Assembly: GCA_039715055.1 (NCBI GenBank)
Contig: JBDLID010000094.1
Span: 1 to 12,162, forward strand
Length of the DNA: 12,162 nt
Source of the DNA: JBDLID01 sp039715055
GTDB lineage: Bacteria; Desulfobacterota; Desulfobulbia; Desulfobulbales; Desulfocapsaceae
Direction of reading: 5' to 3'
Shown here: positions 7,571-12,162 of the stretch, piece by piece
How the letters are laid out: every line of letters starts with the position of its first letter
Position numbering within the stretch: position 1 is the stretch's first letter
Made by a program: the position numbers and the translations under genes
Notes under the pieces: model-generated
The model's database searches: none
Told to the model about the DNA's origin: nothing
Seen by the model: only the letters and a program-made list of their open reading frames with translations

Positions 7571-8540
7571 CTCATTTTCTCTCTACCGGCGATGCTCCAC
7601 AGCTGTTATCCTGCTGATCATCGGGCTGAGCCTGAGCTCTTGCGGCGGCCGGTCTCTGACTCCAGGTGATCCATCCGCATCGTCCCATTACGAGGTCAAA
7701 GGAGCAACCCGACTCATTGAACGGTATGCGCCGATCTTTCTGGTTGAAGAAAACCAGCTTGCCTTCAACCGGCCGGGAACTGCAAAGGCGGACCGGGATA
7801 AAGATGGCAAAATCAGGGTGACGGTTGATAACTCACAGCCATCTCTCTACTTTGAAGAAACCAGATTCAGAACTCCAAATGGCAGCTACCGCAACCTCAT
7901 CTACCGGGTCCATTTCAGCGAGGTCCCACCGCTCCACCTGATCAGCGGCCATAATGTCGGTCTGATCTTCATCACCACCCTCAATGAGGACCTGGAACCA
8001 CTGCTCTACACATTGGTTCACACCTGTGGCTGTTACCTGGCCTTTGTGCCAACCTACAACCTCCCCGTTGAATATCTTCCGGACGGCTGGCCTAAAAAAT
8101 ACCAGCGGGTCTATGGTGAGAAGCTCCCCTCTTTTGTGGTCAACAACAGTCCGGACAACGATCGGCCACTCATCGTCCTTCGCTCAGAAACCCACAGAGT
8201 CAAGGACTTTCGGATCATGTATGACAAGCTGCAGGGCCTGGTTAGTATGAAGCTCCGGCCCATGACCGAGCTGCGCAACCTGCCGGTGGGTAACATCACC
8301 ACCTCTTTTTTTGAAGAAGATGGAAAGCGAAAAGGCTATGTCAAGGGCAGTCGGAAATTCTGGGAGAGGCTTCTCATCAGCTGGTGGGCACTCGACCCCA
8401 GGGTTGGTGAGGACAAGGACCTGGGCCCGGTCGAGGAGACCGGCACAGTCTTCTATACCAGTCTCAAGCCATGGGCAAGGTGGGAGTCGGACCTGTGGAA
8501 GTTTCCGGAGTTCCTGGAGTACTGGGGATGGAAATTTTAA
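7542..8540 (+). CDS. Lipoprotein of unknown function
   Basis: From the ATG at 7542 the product has 332 residues with a type II signal peptide: basic YRRC, hydrophobic AVILLIIGLSL, then lipobox LSSC with Cys34 as the lipidated residue. Gly at +2 favours the outer membrane. GTG starts at 7509 and 7521 are in frame; no site has a good Shine-Dalgarno, so the start is uncertain, but all overlap the DUF3047 gene and imply coupling. I do not recognise the mature domain. Visible points are RYAPIFLVE soon after the anchor, a DRDKDG calcium-loop-like motif (Asp84/86/88), a Cys pair in HTCGCY (160-165), an aromatic WWALDPRVG (281-289) and a Trp-rich end. The RYAP...YRNLIYRVHF pattern faintly recalls VPS62-type domains, only a weak impression. 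It closes the operon, with a hairpin 18 bp downstream. Confidence 0.78.
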   Translation: MATSSSQLNSSFSLYRRCSTAVILLIIGLSLSSCGGRSLTPGDPSASSHYEVKGATRLIERYAPIFLVEENQLAFNRPGTAKADRDKDGKIRVTVDNSQPSLYFEETRFRTPNGSYRNLIYRVHFSEVPPLHLISGHNVGLIFITTLNEDLEPLLYTLVHTCGCYLAFVPTYNLPVEYLPDGWPKKYQRVYGEKLPSFVVNNSPDNDRPLIVLRSETHRVKDFRIMYDKLQGLVSMKLRPMTELRNLPVGNITTSFFEEDGKRKGYVKGSRKFWERLLISWWALDPRVGEDKDLGPVEETGTVFYTSLKPWARWESDLWKFPEFLEYWGWKF

Positions 8541-8547
8541 AAGCTAT
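8533..8547 (+). repeat. 15-bp direct repeat, copy 1
   Basis: AATTTTAAAAGCTAT overlaps the stop codon of the lipoprotein gene and recurs exactly at 9461-9475. The bases that follow are also similar (GGCCACT against TGGTCATT). Confidence 0.5.
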
Positions 8548-8558
8548 GGCCACTGAGG

Positions 8559-8601
8559 CGGGAGCCAGATCAAGCCTGCAGCAGGTGTAATCCGGCTCCC
8601 G
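8559..8601. terminator. Compound hairpin between convergent genes
   Basis: CGGGAGCC (8559-8566) pairs perfectly with GGCTCCCG (8594-8601). The loop holds a second perfect hairpin, CCTGC-A-GCAGG (8575-8585), and an outer ACTGA/TCAGT pair may extend the base. It lies in the 85-bp gap between the lipoprotein gene and the convergent DVU0772-like gene. There is no T-run, so it may block RNA polymerase or 3' exonucleases rather than act as a classic intrinsic terminator. Confidence 0.5.
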
Positions 8602-8625
8602 GGTGTTGTGGTGGTCAGTAAAGGA

Positions 8626-9018
8626 TTAGTGCGTCTGCTTAAAATCGACCGGAGGACCGCTGAGCAGGTCGGAAAGATAATGCTTGAGTCGGTCATTTAA
8701 GGCGTGGACTGTTCCACCAGGTCGCTTGCCGTCTTCCAGCCACGCCTCCATGAAAAGCTCATGGGGCACTTCGATCTTGGCCAGCTCCTCCGCCCCTTCG
8801 ACGGTCCTTTTGATCAGGGTGACAAGTGACGGGTTCTCCTCCCAGTCAAAAATCACAAAATAGTAGGATTCATCATTGGCACTGGCTACAAAGTCATTTC
8901 CTCGAGTCCAGCCGCTTCCCCACTCCAGATACATTTCAACCGCCTTTTCAGGCGTCATTTCCCAGTCTATTTCATTGATAAGGCTTCTTTTTGCACGTAA
9001 TTGTTCGATTGAATACAT
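8626..9018 (-). CDS. Small DVU0772-like family protein
   Basis: This 130-residue soluble protein has no signal peptide or membrane segment. The N-terminal NEIDWEMTPEKAVEMYLEWG and the EGAEELAKIEVP segment resemble, from memory, proteins annotated as DVU0772 family in Desulfovibrio and relatives. No biochemical role is known to me. It is acidic, rich in Trp and Glu, and looks like one compact domain (FVIFDWEENP, VTLIKRTVEG). The start is firm: AAGGAGG lies 5 nt before the ATG, and a good sigma-70 promoter is upstream. It stands alone, convergent with the lipoprotein operon, so it appears to be separately and perhaps strongly expressed. The family assignment is less sure than the gene itself. 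Confidence 0.8.
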   Translation of the reverse strand: MYSIEQLRAKRSLINEIDWEMTPEKAVEMYLEWGSGWTRGNDFVASANDESYYFVIFDWEENPSLVTLIKRTVEGAEELAKIEVPHELFMEAWLEDGKRPGGTVHALNDRLKHYLSDLLSGPPVDFKQTH

Positions 9019-9023
9019 GATTT

Positions 9024-9030
9024 CCTCCTT
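9024..9030 (-). promoter_or_regulatory. Strong Shine-Dalgarno of the DVU0772-like gene
   Basis: AAGGAGG on the - strand, 5 nt before the ATG, is the best ribosome-binding site in the window and fixes this start. Confidence 0.85.
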
Positions 9031-9065
9031 TAATGAGTAGCAGAGACAACTCAGTAATAATAATT

Positions 9066-9094
9066 ATTCTCTAATATCATAACAAAGAAGTCAA
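9066..9094 (-). promoter_or_regulatory. Sigma-70-type promoter of the DVU0772-like gene
   Basis: TTGACT (-35, 9094-9089; 5/6 match) and GAGAAT (-10, 9071-9066; 4/6 match) are separated by exactly 17 bp in an AT-rich stretch. Transcription would begin near 9059, giving a leader of about 40 nt that ends in the strong Shine-Dalgarno. Confidence 0.6.
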
Positions 9095-9622
9095 CACTAT
9101 TTTATTCAGATCATTATTCGCCTATGCGTGATTGCGGTTCTGTCAGTTCAGAGAAGATGGTGGTCATGGATGGTCGTGCACAGAAAGGCCGGGACAACTA
9201 ACTATCCTTGCTCAAAGAAACAAGGATGTAACTGGTTGGATACCTTTTCCGGAAAACCTTCAGGCCCGGAAAAAATACCGGATTGATAAAACAGCTTGAG
9301 CAGCTGTTATTGGTCCGACAATTCTAGCGATCAGGCGTGTTCGAATCTGGCACTCACAATTATCTCAAGTTGGAGTGAATCAGTAAACGCCAGAAGTTGG
9401 ATGTGGCAAGCTTGAAATTTATGTCGTTTCTCAACGGTGTCAAATGGTGTTGAAAGGGTCAATTTTAAAAGCTATTGGTCATTCAAGCACCAGTAACAGT
9501 ATGGAATGAGAAGTTGAATATATACATACCAGGAGCCATCTAAGGAAAAAGCAATGCCTCCTTATTCAAATCTATAAGTAACTATTTAGTGTAAAGCTGG
9601 GTGCGCCCCTAAGCAGGGAACT
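9095..9622. other. Non-coding stretch rich in short inverted repeats, probably decayed mobile DNA
   Basis: No frame of useful length or recognisable product is seen on either strand. Structure is plentiful: ATCCTTG/CAAGGAT (9204-9227, 10-nt loop), the perfect palindrome TTTTCCGGAAAA (9245-9256), and AACAGCT/AGCTGTT (9290-9308, 5-nt loop). About 9430-9490 has repeated GTCAA-type words (GGTGTCAAATGG, GGTCAATTTTAAAA, GGTCATTC) of the kind found at ends of IS21-family elements, but no transposase gene accompanies them. No promoter or RNA gene is convincing. Confidence 0.5.
9461..9475 (+). repeat. 15-bp direct repeat, copy 2
   Basis: AATTTTAAAAGCTAT is an exact match to 8533-8547, here inside the non-coding stretch. 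The two copies enclose the DVU0772-like gene. Confidence 0.5.
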
Positions 9623-9730
9623 GTAACTGTTCAGCAGGGCCCGCAGTGTGGTCAAGCAGGCTGACGAAGCGTACTTGTGCTACTCGAGGCGGCCTGATCG
9701 GCCATAATGTGGGTGCTGCTGAATAGTTAC
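9623..9730. mobile_element. 108-bp MITE/REP-like hairpin element
   Basis: The arms 9623-9661 and 9692-9730 are imperfect inverted repeats, with 30 of 39 positions complementary. The outer 15 bases (GTAACTGTTCAGCAG against GTAACTATTCAGCAG) differ at one position. Five of the nine mismatches become G-U pairs if the + strand is transcribed. The 30-nt centre is largely unpaired. A further partial copy of the end, GTAACTATTTAG, lies at 9578-9589. No target-site duplication is obvious. The element ends 2 bp from the antiporter stop codon and could serve as its transcription end. It may be a non-autonomous insertion-sequence derivative or a REP-like unit; no transposase is linked. Confidence 0.5.
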
Positions 9731-9732
9731 AT

Positions 9733-11505
9733 CTATAACAGTAAAAAACAAAGTGCCATAACCCCTGTAGGTGCTAAAGCATAGGCCAAAAGAAGGACTG
9801 GAGAAACACCGTTACTGAAGTAGTTCTTCAATAACGCCTGTCCGGCAGGATTAGGGGCATTGGCAATCACCGTAAGGCCACCACCGGTAACAGCACCTGC
9901 TACCACCGCATATTTGAGGCCATCTGTGAAACCCGGTACCAGGGTACTCAGGTAAGTAATAGCTGCATTATCGTTAAAGGCAGTAAGTACCGTGGAACTG
10001 AACATAAGAGGCAGTTCGCCCAGGCTGCCTAATACTGGGGCAATCCACCACCCCTGCAGCCCACCATGAATTACCAGGCCACCCAAAAAAAAGCCGACCA
10101 GCATGGGTGGTTTCAAATTGACATTGTTTTGAAACGGCCAGGTAACATGGGAAAAACCGATAAAAAAAAGCATACCAGAGACAAAAACTGCCGGGTAATG
10201 GGCATTGACAATGGTCCAGATCATAAAGACCACATGGACGGCCGTAATCCAGCCAGGCACATCGCCACTGCGCATATCCCAGTTGGGATCGGTGAGTTTT
10301 GGCCTCTTGTCTCTGGGAAGCAAACCCGGCACTGAGACGCTCATTTTCTGGATCTTCAGGTCTTCCAGCTCCTGCTCAAGGGTCTCATCCAGAAGTTCCA
10401 GGTCGGCATCTTCCCCAGAACCAAGAGTAAGAGCCGATGTCTTGGCCACCTCTTTGATACGGTCGAACTCGCGGTGCAACTCTTCGGCTATACGCTCCTC
10501 AGCGTGGTGAAGGCCCCTTTCCAGAAATTCCCTGGATAGATACTCTTCTTTGATATCGTCTTTGAGAAGGCTTACCTTGAATTTCTTTTCCAAGCCGGAA
10601 ATTTCTTTTTTAAACACAAGAAAAACCAAGGCATTAGAGATGATAATACCGATGACAGCCTTCCAACCAAAGGTGGTAAACATGAAGGGCAGGTCCCATT
10701 TCCAGGGGGCAGCCACCATGAGGACCGGTGGTGCGGCAAAATGGGTAAGAGTTCCGCCAACTGAAACATTGACAAAAAGCAGCGCAATGGTGGCGTATTT
10801 AAATTTATGGCTCGGCTGCAATTCGTAAAATTTCTGAGCCAGCAACATAGCCGAAATGGTCATCGCAGCAGGTTCCGTGATGAACGAGCCAAGAATCGGC
10901 CCCAGAGTCATGATCGTCAGCCACCACGCCGCCAATGTGCCCTTAAAAACAGCCGCTATGCGACTCATTACATTTTCAGAAAGTTTCAGAATGGGGCGGG
11001 AGGAAGCCAGTGCCATGATAACTACGACAAACATCGGCTCAGTATAGTTAACTCCGCTGACATAATTGACAAAGGTATGCCAGTCATAAAAAGAAACGAC
11101 AGCAGCACTGAGCGCTACAGCCCAGAGACCAAAAACAACCTCAACCTCGCCGAGAAAATGAAATATCTCGGAAAGGAGATGGGTGGAGTTTTCCGATTCC
11201 CGACCTGCTTCTATCTCATTCTGGTGTTCAGCTTTCCACTTATGGGCATAGTAGAGAAATTTACTGCTTAAAAATGTATGGAGGATGGCAGTCAGAAAAA
11301 TGAGGCTGGCCACAAGGTTAAATGGGGTATGACTGATGCGGTGTCTAAGAATTGCTCCTACACCTTCAATATCAGCGTCATGATAACTTGCAAAACTTGG
11401 CGGGAACTCAGCTGCGGCCGGATGTAGGTTTGAACCTCCCCCACCCGCATAGGCATAAGCTGCAAGAAGTAAAAAAATGAATAAAAGTATTAATTTCCTG
11501 GCCAC
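9733..11505 (-). CDS. Putative Na+/H+ antiporter, PF07399-type
   Basis: This 590-residue integral membrane protein fits the putative Na+/H+ antiporter family (PF07399, ion-transporter-like superfamily with NhaD and ArsB relatives). A hydrophobic N-terminus (about 1-20, ending AYAYA) looks like a signal peptide, followed by a Gly-rich stretch. Membrane helices fill about 60-300 and 415-590. ITEPAAMT (209-216) and FNDNAAITY (510-518) are paired re-entrant-type motifs resembling the DNA(A/S) signature of this superfamily, and GGGLTVIANAPNPAG (541-555) is also typical. A charged, helical insert of about 110 residues (300-410) splits the two halves and is probably cytoplasmic. The substrate is not proven; sodium-proton exchange is inferred from the family. 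The start is GTG, supported by AAAGGGG 7 nt upstream. It appears monocistronic. Confidence 0.85.
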   Translation of the reverse strand: MARKLILLFIFLLLAAYAYAGGGGSNLHPAAAEFPPSFASYHDADIEGVGAILRHRISHTPFNLVASLIFLTAILHTFLSSKFLYYAHKWKAEHQNEIEAGRESENSTHLLSEIFHFLGEVEVVFGLWAVALSAAVVSFYDWHTFVNYVSGVNYTEPMFVVVIMALASSRPILKLSENVMSRIAAVFKGTLAAWWLTIMTLGPILGSFITEPAAMTISAMLLAQKFYELQPSHKFKYATIALLFVNVSVGGTLTHFAAPPVLMVAAPWKWDLPFMFTTFGWKAVIGIIISNALVFLVFKKEISGLEKKFKVSLLKDDIKEEYLSREFLERGLHHAEERIAEELHREFDRIKEVAKTSALTLGSGEDADLELLDETLEQELEDLKIQKMSVSVPGLLPRDKRPKLTDPNWDMRSGDVPGWITAVHVVFMIWTIVNAHYPAVFVSGMLFFIGFSHVTWPFQNNVNLKPPMLVGFFLGGLVIHGGLQGWWIAPVLGSLGELPLMFSSTVLTAFNDNAAITYLSTLVPGFTDGLKYAVVAGAVTGGGLTVIANAPNPAGQALLKNYFSNGVSPVLLLAYALAPTGVMALCFLLL

Positions 11506-11512
11506 TTATATA

Positions 11513-11519
11513 CCCCTTT
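11513..11519 (-). promoter_or_regulatory. Shine-Dalgarno of the antiporter gene
   Basis: AAAGGGG on the - strand lies 7 nt before the GTG start and is the reason for choosing that start. Confidence 0.7.
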
Positions 11520-11534
11520 CTTTTGTCAGTCTCT

Positions 11535-11556
11535 TCGAGTTTGCGACTCGATTATA
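11535..11556 (-). promoter_or_regulatory. Candidate -10 box with overlapping stem-loop, antiporter gene
   Basis: On the - strand a perfect TATAAT (11556-11551) is followed at once by TCGAGT-CGCAA-ACTCGA (11551-11535), a perfect 6-bp inverted repeat across the expected transcription start. The -35 region is poor, so the promoter may need an activator. The repeat could be an operator or a 5'-end stem. Confidence 0.4.
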
Positions 11557-11886
11557 ATTGCAAAGCCAAATAAAGAACTTCTCGCCTATGCTCAGCAAGG
11601 CAATCTGTTTTGCACATATACTATTAACAATAGTTAATAGTATATGGATCATATTGTCCAGGGGTAATCAAAAATGTGCACCGGTCGATTCAAACAGGAG
11701 AGGAGTTGGGAGGAGTATTGTTCATGCAATTAAAGGGATAAGCGCCTAACAAAATGTAAGGGACCTGCAGGCAGCGCGGTTTTTCAGAATTCAGCCTGGT
11801 TGCTTAAAACCCAAGTAAATTAAAGGTCAGTGCTGTAAATTTTGCAGGCCCCTGAGCTTGAACGATATGTGCCATCAAGGAAAACC
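11557..11886. other. Intergenic region upstream of the antiporter
   Basis: No convincing gene is present. It holds a 32-bp palindrome and, at about 11760-11852, imperfect inverted ends GGGACCTGCA/TGCAGGCCCC some 73 bp apart. GTCCAGGGGTAATCAAAAATGTGCACC at 11657-11683 has the look of an insertion-sequence end but cannot be assigned. Confidence 0.45.
11615..11646. repeat. Perfect 14-bp inverted repeat with 4-nt loop
   Basis: CATATACTATTAAC (11615-11628) and GTTAATAGTATATG (11633-11646) are exact reverse complements around AATA. It lies 110 bp upstream of the antiporter GTG, about 60 bp upstream of the candidate -10 box. The AT-rich sequence, without a T-run, fits a regulator-binding site better than a terminator. 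Confidence 0.55.
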
Positions 11887-11958
11887 TCAGTGATAAGAAT
11901 TCGCTTTCCGTTTGGAAAGTAGCAAGGGAAAAAACGTGACTCTAACGATCAACATGCC

Positions 11959-12162
11959 TCTTGGCAGAGGATAGAGAATATTCTCTCGCAGCTGTTCACC
12001 GAATTGGACGACTTTTTTCTCATGGCAAGAAGGACAGGTAAGCGACCGCAGGGAGACTCCGGGACCAGCGCCCTCGACAGGAAAAAGCAAGCAGGAATTC
12101 ATGGTGACAGTCAGGGCAGCGGACACGGGCGAATCCCTGAGTCAGGTTCCCGCACCAGAGAT
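11959..12162 (-). pseudogene. IS91-family transposase remnant (zinc-binding N-terminal part)
   Basis: Read on the - strand from the window edge, one frame gives LWCGNLTQGFARVRCPDC, then HHEFLLAFSCRGRW, ending at 12065. After 28 nt the homology resumes in another frame as CPSCHEKKVVQFGEQLREN followed by ILYPLPR (12036-11959). Together these match the N-terminal zinc-ribbon domain of IS91 transposases (PF14319), where RGRW is normally followed by F and CPSC. A net gain of about 25 nt has shifted the frame. Beyond 11959 the expected FSIPK-type continuation is absent, so the gene is also truncated there. A stop codon closes the second frame at 11887-11889. The gene cannot encode an intact transposase. 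Its 5' part lies beyond the window. Confidence 0.8.

Noticed and set aside
9331..9352. GTTCGAATC, which resembles a tRNA T-loop
   Set aside because: The flanking bases do not form the 5-bp T stem, and no anticodon arm, D arm or CCA end can be found upstream or downstream.
11558..11749. 63-residue + strand open frame over the antiporter upstream region
   Set aside because: It runs through the 32-bp palindrome and the antiporter promoter region, has no ribosome-binding site and no recognisable product.
11743..11760. CGCCTAACAAAATG, reminiscent of an integron attC core
   Set aside because: No matching GTTAGGC-type partner core lies within attC distance, and there is no integrase or cassette array in view.
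11887..12126. 79-residue - strand open frame taken as an intact gene
   Set aside because: Only its middle (about residues 31-56) is IS91 transposase; its first 30 codons are out of frame relative to the true zinc-ribbon reading, so it is a product of the frameshift.

Overview
The window looks like chromosome of a Gram-negative sulfate-reducer-type bacterium, most likely Desulfobacterota (Desulfobulbales-like). This is inference from gene families and order: an EnvC-type M23 gene followed by an S41 protease, a DUF3047 protein, and a small protein resembling what I recall as the DVU0772 family of Desulfovibrio. No rRNA or tRNA gene and no CRISPR array is visible.

Region 1 (1-2293, + strand) is a cell-envelope division module. 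It holds the 3' part of an EnvC-like murein hydrolase activator, with a LytM fold that has lost its metal ligands, followed by a periplasmic C-terminal-processing protease (CtpA/Prc). In related genomes ftsE-ftsX lie upstream, here outside the window.

Region 2 (2322-4283, - strand) holds era, the ribosome-assembly GTPase, and downstream of it a secreted TPR plus OmpA-like protein. A candidate terminator overlaps the era stop codon. The OmpA-like gene runs convergently into ctpA.

Region 3 (4650-8540, + strand) is a probable four-gene operon: an RNase II/R-family exoribonuclease, a 64-residue hypothetical protein, an exported DUF3047 protein and an unrecognised lipoprotein. The last three overlap one another, which suggests translational coupling. 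A strong compound hairpin follows.

Region 4 (8541-12162) is looser. It has a small DVU0772-like gene on the - strand with a clear promoter and Shine-Dalgarno, then about 640 bp of apparently non-coding DNA rich in inverted repeats. That stretch ends in a 108-bp MITE-like hairpin whose edge lies 2 bp from the stop codon of a large PF07399-type putative Na+/H+ antiporter (- strand). Upstream of the antiporter are a 32-bp perfect AT-rich palindrome and then a frameshifted IS91-family transposase remnant running off the window end. Regions 1-3 are ordinary housekeeping and envelope genes. The right end is where mobile DNA has come and decayed.

I see no clear new defence or metabolic system. The best leads are the overlapping small protein-DUF3047-lipoprotein set, the hairpin element beside the antiporter, and the long palindrome upstream of it.
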